Below, one piece after another: positions 7,417 to 16,332 of a stretch of 40,481 nt of DNA. The stretch lies in assembly GCA_902586195.1 (NCBI GenBank), contig CACIGF010000006.1:1-40481 (forward strand), read 5' to 3'. The stretch is from an uncultured beta proteobacterium. Its GTDB lineage: Bacteria > Pseudomonadota > Gammaproteobacteria > Burkholderiales > Burkholderiaceae_A. How positions within the stretch are numbered: the stretch's first letter is position 1; every line of letters starts with the position of its first letter. A program made the translations under genes and the position numbers. Below the pieces are notes generated by a model. The model saw only the letters and a list, made by a program, of their open reading frames with translations. It had not been told where the DNA came from and did no database searches.

Positions 7417-8628
7417 TTAATCATTTGAGAAATTGAAATCCTTCTTTCTTATGAGGCCGTGAATTCCTTTGGTCTTATCTACTACCTGCGAGACTTCAAA
7501 AGTGGTAGCTGCTGACATGTAAGCCAAAGCAGTCTGCTTCTGAATTCCATACTTTAGGGATAAAAAATTTATCCCCTGACGTACTGAATTCTTCATAGCG
7601 ATGTCCAGATCCTCGTTTAAGCCAATTGGAATCCAGTATTTTTCATTTTCGGCAAAAGGCGAATCAATTCTCATTCTAGCGAGGACAAAATCTGAGTCTT
7701 TTTTTATCACGTTTATCCTAAACAGAGCCCGTAGGGATTGCTCGAGAGCGGTTAGGGCAACTTCCCCGTCACCTTGTGCAAGATGAGGATCGCCAGTGTA
7801 AAACATTGCTCCAGGAACCTGCACCGGGATGTAGAGGGTTGACCCTGCAACCAACTCATTAATATCTAGATTTCCCCCATGCTTGCCAGGAGGAACTGAA
7901 TGGACCGATGAAGTCGTATCCTTTGCAACACCGATGATTCCCATAAATGGCTTGGCTTCAAAACTAATTCGTTTGCCAGATGAATCATCAATGTATGCTC
8001 CTATTTCATTATCTTTTACAAACGTTTGTGAAAAAATTGAAACATTTTTAAAATCATTTTTAACCGTTGGATCAGGCTTCGGACCCAGTGGAAACTCTCC
8101 TGGTAATGCGCCTTTTCCATGCCGATTAGAAATCACACCGTAGGGTACTCGGGGCACAATGTCGATTATATCTATTTTTAAAATATCACCAGGCTCCGTA
8201 TTTTTTATCTCAATCGGACCAATAACAACATGCGGACCATCTTTATGAAAGTCATGATTAATTTTCGAACGAGCAATAGAAACAGCATCATTCAAAACAT
8301 CCTCTTTTCGCACACCAAAGCCAGAGAAATATTTCAATGGGTCCCTTCCCTGATCCTCCAGTATCCCCTCGTGCGACAATGCGTCTACAACGAGATATGA
8401 CCCAGCTTCCATGGAGGCAACCGGAGTATCGGACGCATTAGGCAAATATCCCCACTTCACTGTTCTTGTTGTTGCAGGGACATATAAAACTTTTTGCCGA
8501 ATTTGAAATTCATTAAATTCAAAAAAATTAGGACTATTAGACTTAGGTTGCAATATTTTAAATTCGTTACTTTCATAACTACAACCAATTAGACAAATAG
8601 AGCATATAAGCGAAAGGAAACTTTTCAT
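7417..8628 (-). CDS. acetamidase/formamidase family lipoprotein
   Basis: A 403-residue member of the FmdA/AmdA family, metal-dependent amidases that release ammonia from formamide or acetamide. Visible family features are the substrate-pocket region GPIEIKNTEPGDILKIDIID, FMGIIGVAKD, the PPGKHGGNLDINELVAGSTL segment, the very conserved GDPHLAQGDGEVALTALE, and the C-terminal AYMSAATTFEVSQVVD. Unusually, the N terminus is a lipoprotein signal, MKSFLSLICSICLIGCSYES with a LIGC lipobox, so the enzyme should be anchored in the envelope. Most characterised members are cytoplasmic. It stands alone, with AT-rich spacers on each side. The true substrate could be another amide. Confidence 0.9.
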   Translation of the reverse strand: MKSFLSLICSICLIGCSYESNEFKILQPKSNSPNFFEFNEFQIRQKVLYVPATTRTVKWGYLPNASDTPVASMEAGSYLVVDALSHEGILEDQGRDPLKYFSGFGVRKEDVLNDAVSIARSKINHDFHKDGPHVVIGPIEIKNTEPGDILKIDIIDIVPRVPYGVISNRHGKGALPGEFPLGPKPDPTVKNDFKNVSIFSQTFVKDNEIGAYIDDSSGKRISFEAKPFMGIIGVAKDTTSSVHSVPPGKHGGNLDINELVAGSTLYIPVQVPGAMFYTGDPHLAQGDGEVALTALEQSLRALFRINVIKKDSDFVLARMRIDSPFAENEKYWIPIGLNEDLDIAMKNSVRQGINFLSLKYGIQKQTALAYMSAATTFEVSQVVDKTKGIHGLIRKKDFNFSND

Positions 8629-8871
8629 AACTATTTCCTAAAAAACATTTGTATTACCCCAAGTATATATAAAGAACCAGATTAATAAATATGATTCTTC
8701 AATAACATTTTCTCCTAGTAACGAATTTTAATTTTGCCGTTTCAATTACAGTTATTTACTCTATAAAGATATTATCAAAATTAAGATACTCCGTGGATTT
8801 TATAACACTTTTCTTTTAAAAAATCACCTTCCCACTAAAGCTGATTATCAAAAAATCAAAGGTGCAAACCA
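8629..8871. other. intergenic spacer
   Basis: AT-rich spacer between the acetamidase and coq7 genes. I see no reading frame with coding character, no strong hairpin and no clear repeat. Confidence 0.5.
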
Positions 8872-9435
8872 CTAAATTTTTTTTGCTACTGATACAGCAA
8901 TATTCGAAAAACTCTCAACAATTGACCCCCAAACAAGCATAAATATATTTTCTTTCGTTTCAGAATAATTATTAGCCGCATCTTTCTTGTGAGCAACTTC
9001 CTCTTCACAGCACACTCTTAGTACATTGGAAAGAGCTAAATTCTCCTTCTTTTCCTCGAGATGCTCAACTTGTTCACCGTAGTGTTTCTCAACGAATGTT
9101 TCTACAACGTTTATCGTAAAACAAAACGTTCTAAACCCAAACATAGAAGAAATAAAACCCAAACTAAAGCCCATTATTTTCCATAAAAATATTAACTTAG
9201 ACTTTTCTTTGTCAGGAAGCAAATGATTCATAACAACTAAATGTTGCTTTTCTGTCTCACCATGCTCAAACGCCATTTTACGAATATTTTCAGACCAGAA
9301 AGCAAGGCTAGCGCCCTTGTAAATCCAAACAGCGCCAGTTTCACCGGCGTGGTCTGAGCGAAGCCACCCTATGAAATCATTACTCACGATAACGTCAGTC
9401 GCGTTGTACTGTTCAATAATTTTATTTTTATCCAT
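8872..9435 (-). CDS. coq7: Coq7-type demethoxyubiquinone hydroxylase
   Basis: A di-iron hydroxylase of ubiquinone biosynthesis, which converts demethoxyubiquinol to demethylubiquinol at the membrane. All six expected carboxylate and histidine ligands are visible: Glu32 in RSDHAGETGAVWIYKG, Glu62 and His65 in GETEKQH, Glu112 in VETFVEKHYGEQ, and Glu146 and His149 in CEEEVAHKKDA. Start ATG 9435 (MDKNKIIEQYNATDV) has AGGAAATTA in front; an upstream in-frame extension of Phe repeats is not credible. The product is 187 aa. It lies seven bases after the DUF4149 gene in the same direction, so the two are likely cotranscribed. Ubiquinone synthesis places the organism in the proteobacteria. Confidence 0.93.
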   Translation of the reverse strand: MDKNKIIEQYNATDVIVSNDFIGWLRSDHAGETGAVWIYKGASLAFWSENIRKMAFEHGETEKQHLVVMNHLLPDKEKSKLIFLWKIMGFSLGFISSMFGFRTFCFTINVVETFVEKHYGEQVEHLEEKKENLALSNVLRVCCEEEVAHKKDAANNYSETKENIFMLVWGSIVESFSNIAVSVAKKI

Positions 9436-9442
9436 TAATTTC

Positions 9443-9823
9443 CTACCAATTGAAAAGAAGAAAAAGAAAGGCACCCAGTTGGCCTACTAATATAAGAACA
9501 CTCAAAGAGTGTAAAACTTTAAATTTAATAGTTTTGCCCGTATCAGTGGCAATATTAATAGCTGGCGTTAAAGGCCAGAACGATACAACAAAGAGAATCG
9601 CGACTGTGATAAGTATTAATTGAGCGGTTTTATCGATGGCGGTGAGAGCAGCGATAAATGTGGTAGCAAATAAAGTAATATACAACCGCGGAAAGAATGC
9701 TCTTAGGTAAGAGCTTGCTTGCTGCGATTCAAGTTTCTTGAAAACAATGGGTGTAACAATACTAGAAAAAAAAATTATAATTCCAATGTTGGCTGCAATT
9801 AAAGCGCTTGATAAAGAGCTCAC
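9443..9823 (-). CDS. DUF4149 membrane protein
   Basis: A 126-residue protein with four predicted membrane segments, of the DUF4149 (TMEM205-like) type. Diagnostic stretches are IIIFFSSIVTPIVFKKL at the N terminus, SYLRAFFPRLYITLF and LTPAINIA...FKVLHSLSVLI. DUF4149 proteins are common in proteobacteria and their role is unknown. It is the first gene of a probable two-gene unit with coq7, with a seven-base gap. A link to quinone metabolism is only a guess from this position. Confidence 0.85.
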   Translation of the reverse strand: MSSLSSALIAANIGIIIFFSSIVTPIVFKKLESQQASSYLRAFFPRLYITLFATTFIAALTAIDKTAQLILITVAILFVVSFWPLTPAINIATDTGKTIKFKVLHSLSVLILVGQLGAFLFLLFNW

Positions 9824-10263
9824 AAGTTTCCCTAAATTTATGTAGATTAACTAAATGTAAAAATGTTCCAATATTTTTCGCAAAATTCTCAGTTTGTTCA
9901 CCACATCTTCAAAACTACAATTGGCCATCCTAAGTACTTGAAACCTATCTGTGAACCAAACTCTAATGCAAATTTCTTTAATCTAAATTGGCTTCGTAAA
10001 TAACTTCAATTTAATCGATTCAATAAATCTTTTTCTCGTTGATAATTTTGCACCAGTTAATGGCAAGAAGATGCCTTCTTTTGCTGTTGCAACGCAAAAA
10101 AAATTCCAACAAAACCTTTGGGCGCAGATAATATTAGTCCACTTTCAAAAAATCATTTTGCACCTTACGGGTTCATTCTGATTGCTAATAAAAAGATTCA
10201 GTGTAAAAATCATGCTACATTTATGACTGGGCAAAATTTAATACTAAAACAGGGAGAGGCTTT
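9824..10263. other. upstream region of the aldehyde dehydrogenase gene
   Basis: A 440-base AT-rich spacer between divergent genes. A minus-strand stretch at about 9855-9985 reads ICIRVWFTDRFQVLRMANCS, then EDVVNKLRILRKILEHFYI, then stop. It faintly recalls the C terminus of DUF559-type nuclease domains, but it has no upstream body and an in-frame stop just before. I take it as at most a gene remnant. A ribosome site (GGGAGAGGCTTT) precedes ATG 10264. Confidence 0.3.
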
Positions 10264-11796
10264 ATGAATGATGTTGCTGAAGCACTAAACTTTGCCGGCC
10301 TAAAGTCGGCTGGGCTAATTCAAGAAACTTATGACAATTTTATTGGCGGGAAATGGGTTAAGCCGGTAGATGGCAAATATTTTGATAATCCAACTCCCGT
10401 AACGGGCGGTGTATTGTGTAAAATAGCCCAATCACAGACTGCTGACATCGAGCTCGCCCTCGATGCAGCATATGCTGCTAAAAACAAATGGGGCTCAACG
10501 TCTGTCGCTGAGAGAGCGAGAATGCTAGAAAAAATTGCTGACAGATTAGAGAGCAATCTTGAAATGATGGCTCTAGTAGAGACATGGGATAACGGAAAAC
10601 CAATTCGAGAAACAAATGCTGCCGATATGCCATTAGCCGTCGAGCATTTTCGATATTTTGCTGCATGTCTTAGGGCTCAGGAAGGCTCGCTTTCTGAAAT
10701 TGATGGCTCAACCATTGCTTATCACTTTCACGAACCATTAGGTGTTGTTGGTCAAATTATTCCATGGAATTTTCCATTGTTAATGGCAGCGTGGAAGCTA
10801 GCACCAGCTCTTGCTGCTGGAAACTGTGTTGTAATCAAACCGGCTGAGCAAACACCTGTGTCCATTTCTGTTTTCGTTAATTTAATTGCAGATCTTGTGC
10901 CTGAGGGTGTTTTGAATATTGTGCATGGTTTTGGTCCTGAAGCTGGAAAACCTCTAGCCAGCAGCTCAAGAATTAATAAAATTGCCTTTACTGGAGAAAC
11001 GACAACGGGTCGATTGATTATGCAATATGCATCAAATAATATTATTCCTGTCACTTTGGAACTCGGTGGCAAGTCTCCGAACATCTTCTTTGAAGATGTT
11101 ATGAATGCAGACGATGAATTCTTTGATAAGTGCCTGGAAGGATTTGCAATGTTTGCCTTAAACCAAGGCGAGGTTTGTACATGTCCATCACGAGCGCTTA
11201 TTCAAGAATCAATATACGACCAATTTATGGAGAGAGCTGTAGATCGAGTTAAAAAAATAACTCAAGGTGATCCATTAGACAGCGGTACCATGGTTGGAGC
11301 TCAAGCATCGGCTGAACAATTTGAAAAAATTATGTCTTACTTAGATGTCGGCAAAAATGAAGGAGCTAAATGTCCGATTGGGGGAGATAAAATGCAACTC
11401 GACGGTGATTTAGCCGGAGGTTACTATATTAAACCTACTATTTTCGAAGGACATAATAAGATGAGAATCTTCCAGGAAGAAATCTTTGGTCCTGTTGTCT
11501 CAGTTGCTAAATTCAAGGATAAGGAGGAAGTATTAGGAATGGCTAACGATACTCTTTACGGATTAGGCGCAGGAGTTTGGAGTAGAGATATGAATACCGC
11601 TTATGAAATGGGGCGAAAAATCGAAGCAGGTAGAGTATGGGTCAATTGTTATCACCTATATCCAGCTCATGCTGCATTTGGTGGATATAAACAATCTGGC
11701 ATTGGAAGAGAAACTCATAAAATGATGCTAGATCATTACCAGCAAACTAAAAACTTGCTTGTGAGTTACAGCCCAAATGCTCTAGGTTTCTTCTAA
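10264..11796 (+). CDS. NAD(P)-dependent aldehyde dehydrogenase, ExaC/AldB type
   Basis: A 510-residue aldehyde dehydrogenase of the acetaldehyde or chloroacetaldehyde type (ExaC/AldB-like), oxidising aldehydes to acids in the cytoplasm. The N-terminal [18 protein letters not shown] is typical. Cofactor and catalytic motifs are complete: [40 protein letters not shown], the general-base Glu in LELGGKSPN and the nucleophilic Cys in [11 protein letters not shown]. The C-terminal [12 protein letters not shown] motif is present. The next gene encodes DUF779, the classic partner of this sub-family, two bases downstream. The reaction partner, such as ethanol or another alcohol pathway, cannot be read from this window. 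Confidence 0.95.
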   Translation: MNDVAEALNFAGLKSAGLIQETYDNFIGGKWVKPVDGKYFDNPTPVTGGVLCKIAQSQTADIELALDAAYAAKNKWGSTSVAERARMLEKIADRLESNLEMMALVETWDNGKPIRETNAADMPLAVEHFRYFAACLRAQEGSLSEIDGSTIAYHFHEPLGVVGQIIPWNFPLLMAAWKLAPALAAGNCVVIKPAEQTPVSISVFVNLIADLVPEGVLNIVHGFGPEAGKPLASSSRINKIAFTGETTTGRLIMQYASNNIIPVTLELGGKSPNIFFEDVMNADDEFFDKCLEGFAMFALNQGEVCTCPSRALIQESIYDQFMERAVDRVKKITQGDPLDSGTMVGAQASAEQFEKIMSYLDVGKNEGAKCPIGGDKMQLDGDLAGGYYIKPTIFEGHNKMRIFQEEIFGPVVSVAKFKDKEEVLGMANDTLYGLGAGVWSRDMNTAYEMGRKIEAGRVWVNCYHLYPAHAAFGGYKQSGIGRETHKMMLDHYQQTKNLLVSYSPNALGFF

Positions 11797-11798
11797 AA

Positions 11799-12158
11799 AT
11801 GGATATTCGTAGAGTTATCGCCACAGATCAAGCAGTTGATCTTATTGAGAAGCTAAAGGTGGAACATGGTCAACTCATGTTCCACCAAAGTGGCGGCTGT
11901 TGTGACGGTAGCTCACCCATGTGTTATCCAAAAGGTGAGTTTATGACTGGAGACAGCGATGTTCTATTGGGAGAAATTGCTGAATGCCAGTTTTTCATGG
12001 GAAAACAACAGTTTGAATATTGGAAGCATACCCAATTAATCATTGATGTTGTAAAAGGTCGCGGTGGAATGTTTTCTGTCGAAGGTCCAACGGGATTTCG
12101 ATTTTTAACTCGATCGCGTATATTTACTGACGAAGAAAATGTAGCCTTAGGATGCTAA
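11799..12158 (+). CDS. DUF779 protein
   Basis: A 119-residue DUF779 family protein. The family signature is visible: LMFHQSGGCCDGSSPMCYP followed by GEFMTGDSDVLLG and FYMG-like FFMGKQQFEYWKHTQLIIDV, then GRGGMFSVEGPTGFRFLTRS. The conserved cysteines (GGCCDG, PMC) could bind a metal. It starts two bases after the aldehyde dehydrogenase stop and must be cotranscribed with it. DUF779 genes nearly always follow ExaC/AldB-type dehydrogenases, so a role in its function or maturation is likely but unproven. Confidence 0.93.
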   Translation: MDIRRVIATDQAVDLIEKLKVEHGQLMFHQSGGCCDGSSPMCYPKGEFMTGDSDVLLGEIAECQFFMGKQQFEYWKHTQLIIDVVKGRGGMFSVEGPTGFRFLTRSRIFTDEENVALGC

Positions 12159-12195
12159 GTTAAGAAATCTGATAACACTTACGGTAAGGGGCAAT

Positions 12196-13035
12196 CTACT
12201 TTATAAATGTACCGTTTTGGTAATCTTGAATTGCCTCTAGAATTTCCTCTCTTGTGTTCATAACAAATGGGCCTCCCCGCACTATTTCTTCGTTAATTGG
12301 CCTTCCGGAAATAAGCAAAAACTTGGCATTTTCAACAGCCTCAACTTGTAATGTTTCTCCCTTTGACAGAATAATTAGAGTTGATCCTTTTAACCTCTCA
12401 TTATCTTTATGGCCCACCTTAATTTCACCTTCATACAAATAAACAAAACTATTTTTTTCTGGGCTAAGAAGGAAACAAAATTTATTACCCTTTGTTAATG
12501 AAATATCAAAATACACCGGCTCCACATTATGATTACTTATCGCTCCATTAATATCCTCAAATCTTCCGGCTATTACTTTCACAGATTTTTCAGGGTCAGC
12601 GTAGTGGTTTATCTCCTTTGAATCGAGGTGTAGATACTCTGGCTTAGCCATTTTAAGATAAGAATGCATATTAATCCAAAGCTGAAAGCCATGAAGTTTT
12701 CCTTCTTTCATGAGAGGCATTTCAGAGTGGATTACTCCACTACCAGTCTTCATCCATTGAACGTCTCCAGCACACATCCGACCGGTAGAGCCTAGACTGT
12801 CTTTATGCTCAAAATCTCCTGCTAACATATAAGTTACAGTCTCGATTCCTCTGTGAGGATGCGGAGGAAACCCAGCAATATAGTCATCTTTATTTTCTGA
12901 GCCGAACTCATCCAACATGAGAAACGGATCAAAGTAATCTGGATTCAAACCGATACTTCGCTTAATTTTTACCCCAGCACCGTCGGTTACAGATACTGGC
13001 TTAATAATTTGGCTTGCTTCAGCAATTGATTTCAT
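12196..13035 (-). CDS. pirin family protein
   Basis: A 279-residue bicupin of the pirin family. The N-terminal cupin carries the metal-binding set: PPHPHRGIETVTYMLAG (two His), SLGSTGRMCAGDVQWM, GSGVIHSEMP (His and Glu) and GFQLWIN. The second domain (about 165-279) has the usual KVIAGRFEDINGA opening and the GGPFVMNT C-terminal signature. Some pirins show quercetinase activity and others bind regulators, so its precise role is open. It converges on the DUF779 gene with a 37-base gap and no evident terminator. It is followed on the same strand, further upstream, by a flavoprotein gene 56 bases away. Confidence 0.93.
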   Translation of the reverse strand: MKSIAEASQIIKPVSVTDGAGVKIKRSIGLNPDYFDPFLMLDEFGSENKDDYIAGFPPHPHRGIETVTYMLAGDFEHKDSLGSTGRMCAGDVQWMKTGSGVIHSEMPLMKEGKLHGFQLWINMHSYLKMAKPEYLHLDSKEINHYADPEKSVKVIAGRFEDINGAISNHNVEPVYFDISLTKGNKFCFLLSPEKNSFVYLYEGEIKVGHKDNERLKGSTLIILSKGETLQVEAVENAKFLLISGRPINEEIVRGGPFVMNTREEILEAIQDYQNGTFIK

Positions 13036-13091
13036 TGAAAAAATCTTTCATGGTTATTTGACCTATAATTTATAAGATATTCAAACCAAGA

Positions 13092-14075
13092 TCAGAAGTA
13101 ATGTTCTCTAAATATTTTTGCTAAGTTGTAGGCTGATAAAAATGCGCCTTCAACGCGTCCTCCACAGCACCAATCACCGCAAACGGCGAGCTTCTCATCG
13201 ATGTCAAAAAACTCTACATTTTTTCCCTGGTCAACTGCATTTGCATATAACCAACCATGGATATTCTTATGTACAGCACTTTTTAGATCCTGGCTAAGAA
13301 CATCACTCGTTTCTTGAATTAAATACTCTATCACATGAGTTTTATCTCTTCTTATATTTTGCGCTGCATATTCAGCAGAAGACTGGGCTATTAATGCAAA
13401 GTAATTATTTCGGAATGGTTTTCTGCTATCAATAGAGATCCAACTGACGTTACTATTTATAATTTTCGCAGCATCAAAATCAATATTAAGTTCTTTTTTA
13501 AAACCTAACATCAAGGAAAAACTCGGGTACATCTCTATTTTTTTAATATCCTCATGATACTTGAATGAATCTGGTAAAAGTTCAGTAACTTGACGAGGCG
13601 GGATCGCTGTAATTACCCAATCGAATTCAGAATACTTATTCCCCTCGTCATCTAGAAGAGACCAGGTTGAACCTTTCTCTAGTTTCTTTATCTTGGTGTT
13701 TACTTTAATTTTCAAATTTCGTGCTAAATATTTGTTGACACTATTCATCTTTGGAACACCGACGTAACGAGGTTCCTCCTTTGCCCAATCTTTATATTTA
13801 ATAATCTTATTTCTATCCAATTCAACATAGTTTGCATTCCATCGTGCAATAACACCTGCATCTAAAAGCGGATGGACAAAAGAACGAAAAGCATCTGTTC
13901 GAACTGTAAAATATTGGGCCCCATGATCGAATAAGTAAGGTTCAGCCATCCTGGTTGACATGCGCCCGCTTACTCCTCTGGCTTTTTCAAAAAGGGTAAT
14001 GTCTGCCTGATCTTTCAACAGAAGAGCAGTCGATATACCAGCTAGTCCTGAACCAATGATTGCAATTTTAATCAT
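13092..14075 (-). CDS. FAD-dependent amine oxidase-like (renalase-like) protein
   Basis: A 327-residue flavoprotein of the NAD(P)/FAD oxidoreductase (renalase-like) group. The N terminus has the Rossmann dinucleotide motif in IAIIGSGLAGISTALLL, followed by LFEKARGVSGRMSTR and the family signature FDHGAQYFTVRTDAF. WVITAIPPRQVTELL marks the substrate-side strand, and CGDWCCGGRVEGAFLSAYNLA near the C terminus is the FAD-binding ending. Bacterial renalase-like proteins oxidise isomeric dihydronicotinamides, but close homologues are uncharacterised, so substrate is unknown. It lies upstream of pirin on the same strand and might share a transcript. Confidence 0.9.
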   Translation of the reverse strand: MIKIAIIGSGLAGISTALLLKDQADITLFEKARGVSGRMSTRMAEPYLFDHGAQYFTVRTDAFRSFVHPLLDAGVIARWNANYVELDRNKIIKYKDWAKEEPRYVGVPKMNSVNKYLARNLKIKVNTKIKKLEKGSTWSLLDDEGNKYSEFDWVITAIPPRQVTELLPDSFKYHEDIKKIEMYPSFSLMLGFKKELNIDFDAAKIINSNVSWISIDSRKPFRNNYFALIAQSSAEYAAQNIRRDKTHVIEYLIQETSDVLSQDLKSAVHKNIHGWLYANAVDQGKNVEFFDIDEKLAVCGDWCCGGRVEGAFLSAYNLAKIFREHYF

Positions 14076-14168
14076 AGTTCCTTATTGTAATAGATATATA
14101 TTGACAGTTATATTCGGTTCTGGTTTCCTTCTTACAGTACTTTTCAATTGTTGACGAGACGAAAATCA

Positions 14169-14585
14169 ATGATTTATATAAAAGCATATTTTGGCGCATT
14201 GCTTACATTTTCAGTTATGGATGCGATTTGGCTAGGATCAGTCGCTACCGATTTTTATTTTGGGCAACTCGGCTCACTCTTACGAGATGAACCCAACTGG
14301 CTTGCCGCAATAATTTTTTATTTATTATATATTTTTGGCATTGTGTATTTTTCGATTAGGCCATCTCTAAAATTAGGGAACTTCAAAACCGTTCTCAGAG
14401 ATGGCTGCCTATTTGGACTCTTAGCATATGCTACTTATGACATGACCAATCTAGCAACGGTGACTAACTGGCCAGTTATCGTAACAATTGTAGATATTAT
14501 TTGGGGCGTGGTTATCACATCTGCTAGCGCGATCTCTGGTTATATCTTTGCAAAAAAATTTGGGGACAGACACACCAAAGAGTGA
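14169..14585 (+). CDS. DUF2177 membrane protein
   Basis: A 138-residue membrane protein of the DUF2177 family. The start MIYIKAYFGALLTFSVMDAI at 14169 fits family N termini; a TTG start seven codons earlier is less likely. FSVMDAIWLG, GCLFGLLAYATYDMTNLATV and NWPVIVTIVDIIWGVV are the family hallmarks, and four helices are predicted. The stop TGA at 14583-14585 is followed in the same frame by a further 31 open codons ending at TAA 14681, which is probably chance because the protein already has full family length. Function is unknown. Confidence 0.88.
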   Translation: MIYIKAYFGALLTFSVMDAIWLGSVATDFYFGQLGSLLRDEPNWLAAIIFYLLYIFGIVYFSIRPSLKLGNFKTVLRDGCLFGLLAYATYDMTNLATVTNWPVIVTIVDIIWGVVITSASAISGYIFAKKFGDRHTKE

Positions 14586-14692
14586 GTTCACGTAAAACAG
14601 AGAAGTAATATGTTGGGATGGATACGAAAATACGTTTGGTTGAGATTTAATTTCGAGAGTAGTATCATTCAAGGCCACTAATACTAGTCTAC

Positions 14693-15163
14693 CTAATAGA
14701 CAATTATTGTCCCGACCATGCCCATTTGTGAATGTGTTTTTCCGGTTTTTTTATCTTTGACATAACAATGTAAATCATCAAATTCGCCGGTTTTGATTGG
14801 AACTAACCACCATTCAACTATACTCTTCGGGAAAATTTCAACATCCGATATATTTCCTTTAATTTCAGCGATCCTCTCACCATTTTTTAAAACCTGAACC
14901 TTTCGTGTAAACACGGCTTTCGAAAACTTTGGAGAGCTAAAATAATGCTTAGCATTTGAATTATTCTTCAAAATAATCTTATAAAGTTTACTTGTTTCGA
15001 GACGGATTGAACTTGGACTAAAAAAATGAGATTCAACACTACTTTTCATATCTATTTTAATTTCTATAGGGTTCTGCCTAGTCAAATCTCCCGCCGCATA
15101 TGTATTATGAAATAACGAAAAAAAAGCTATCCATAGAAAATTGAATTGTTTAGACACCTTCAT
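14693..15163 (-). CDS. exported cupredoxin-like protein
   Basis: A predicted periplasmic protein of about 156 residues with a signal peptide (MKVSKQFNFLWIAFFSLFHN...AA). The mature part looks like a cupredoxin: IRLETSKLYKIILKNNSNAK, then His in KHYFSSPKF, and near the C terminus a Cys (LHCYV), a His (KTHSQ) and a Met (MGMVGTIIV) in the order H-C-H-M expected of a type-1 copper site. Spacing between Cys and His is longer than in plastocyanin because of a KDKKTGK insertion. It follows the CsoR gene by 125 bases on the same strand, consistent with a copper function. Binding is inferred from the ligand pattern only. Confidence 0.7.
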   Translation of the reverse strand: MKVSKQFNFLWIAFFSLFHNTYAAGDLTRQNPIEIKIDMKSSVESHFFSPSSIRLETSKLYKIILKNNSNAKHYFSSPKFSKAVFTRKVQVLKNGERIAEIKGNISDVEIFPKSIVEWWLVPIKTGEFDDLHCYVKDKKTGKTHSQMGMVGTIIVY

Positions 15164-15288
15164 AATAAATAACATATCAAATATTTTTAAAAATAGGTAA
15201 AAATCTCGCTATCCAGGTAACAATTCTACTAACTTATTTTGCAACTTAAAAAAGTGAATGAACGGTTTAGTTCTAAATTTTCTTTAAA

Positions 15289-15552
15289 TCACTTAATTTG
15301 TTTGAAGACTTTTACTAATTCAGAAATTTTTTCTTCCATTTCTTTTTTATTTAAAGCCTGAGTTACGCAACTCCGCAAATGTTTTTCAAGAACCTTGGTT
15401 TCCACTCGAGTTAAAGAGGATTTAATGGCTTTAATTTGGTTCACTATATCCATACAGTATCTCTTATTTTCAATCATTTGATGAATACCACGAACTTGAC
15501 CTTCAATTCTCCTTAAGGCAGTTAAATTATCGCTATGATCAGGGTGACTCAT
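15289..15552 (-). CDS. csoR: CsoR-type copper-sensing repressor
   Basis: An 87-residue all-helical repressor of the CsoR/RcnR family. The N terminus ALRRIEGQVRGIHQMIE is the family DNA-binding helix, and Cys33 (YCMDI), His58 and Cys62 (KHLRSC) make the C-H-C copper(I) site at the usual spacing of CsoR. RcnR and FrmR differ at these sites, so copper is the likely inducer. The gene lies three bases after the MerT-like membrane protein and ends the tight part of the operon. A matching operator (ATACCC-N5-GGGTAT) lies at the operon promoter, so the protein probably autoregulates the whole cluster. Confidence 0.9.
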   Translation of the reverse strand: MSHPDHSDNLTALRRIEGQVRGIHQMIENKRYCMDIVNQIKAIKSSLTRVETKVLEKHLRSCVTQALNKKEMEEKISELVKVFKQIK

Positions 15553-15555
15553 TTC

Positions 15556-15921
15556 TTAAACAAACTCCGGGATTACGTATGTAAAAAATGTTGCGCCTAA
15601 AAGTATACCACTAGATACATAAAAAATAAGCCTAGACCGCTTTCTAAGTAACATACATTTTCTACCCTGTTCCGGGTCAACCGGACACGGGGCAAAAGAT
15701 GCCCTGTAGTTCAAATATCCGGCGACTCCCATCATAGAAAAAGCAAATAATGTCAACTCGATTTTATAAACAGATAGCGTAATTAAAAATGGAAATACAC
15801 TAACGAAGCTCGCAAAACTTGCTCCGGCACCCATCATGACAAAAATCGCTGGTAGTGCACAACAAAAAAGTGTGGATGACGATGTGAATAACGAAAAGAT
15901 ACTGGCTATACTATCTTTCAT
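15556..15921 (-). CDS. MerT-like metal transport membrane protein
   Basis: A 121-residue inner-membrane protein with three to four predicted helices. The first helix carries a vicinal cysteine pair, STLFCCALPAIFVMMGAGAS, as in the mercuric transporter MerT. A second cysteine pair lies in the loop APCPVDPEQGRKC (Cys79 and Cys89). Both fit hand-over of a soft metal across the membrane. Its ATG overlaps the stop of the upstream HMA gene by one base (TAATG), so the two are translationally coupled. There is no merA nearby and CsoR controls the cluster, so copper is likelier than mercury. Direction of transport is unknown. Confidence 0.8.
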   Translation of the reverse strand: MKDSIASIFSLFTSSSTLFCCALPAIFVMMGAGASFASFVSVFPFLITLSVYKIELTLFAFSMMGVAGYLNYRASFAPCPVDPEQGRKCMLLRKRSRLIFYVSSGILLGATFFTYVIPEFV

Positions 15922-16319
15922 TACAATGTGAGCACTTTCATATCTACTGCTGTTTGACCATTTGCAGTAATCTTTTCTTTAATATCTTCAAAACTTATTT
16001 TTGTGCCGCTGGAATACGCAATTAAAACCTTACCTACTTCCAAATCTACGTCTACTTTTTTGACATTTGCGCTCTTCATAAACGTTTTCTCAATTCCACG
16101 CGCACAAAAATCGCATACCATACCATTTACATTCACTACTGCAATTTGTTCACCGCTTGCAAGATCTTTCGTGAATCTCGTATACTTCTGGTTATCAATT
16201 TCAAACCCTTCACCGGAAACAGATTTCATGGGCTGATTATCAGACCCGTGATCATGACAGTTATGAGCAAATCCAATTGATGTTATAGATAGTAAAAATG
16301 CAAATATTATTTTTTTCAT
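15921..16319 (-). CDS. periplasmic heavy-metal-associated (HMA) protein
   Basis: A 132-residue exported HMA-domain protein. The start ATG 16319 has AAGGAG six bases upstream and gives a clean signal peptide, MKKIIFAFLLSITSIGFA. A His-rich segment follows (HNCHDHG), then the HMA domain with GMVCDFCARGIEK (CxxC) and KKVDVDLEVGKVLIAY. This resembles MerP and CopZ-type domains, here placed in the periplasm. It lies between the outer-membrane-like gene (13-base gap) and the MerT-like gene (1-base overlap). A role as a periplasmic metal carrier to the MerT-like transporter is inferred by analogy with MerP-MerT. Confidence 0.88.
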   Translation of the reverse strand: MKKIIFAFLLSITSIGFAHNCHDHGSDNQPMKSVSGEGFEIDNQKYTRFTKDLASGEQIAVVNVNGMVCDFCARGIEKTFMKSANVKKVDVDLEVGKVLIAYSSGTKISFEDIKEKITANGQTAVDMKVLTL

Positions 16320-16332
16320 GTAATTCTCCTTA

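Noticed and set aside
9855-9985. Minus-strand stretch resembling the end of a DUF559 nuclease
   Set aside because: An in-frame stop lies just upstream and no conserved body is present. The resemblance is too weak to call a gene.
10060-10100. Sigma-54-like GG/GC element before the aldehyde dehydrogenase gene
   Set aside because: The spacing between GG and GC is nine, not ten, and no flanking consensus supports it.
14583-14681. Open continuation after the DUF2177 stop (31 codons, includes MLGWIRKYVWLRF...)
   Set aside because: DUF2177 already has full family length at the TGA, and the continuation has no family resemblance. I treat it as chance rather than read-through.
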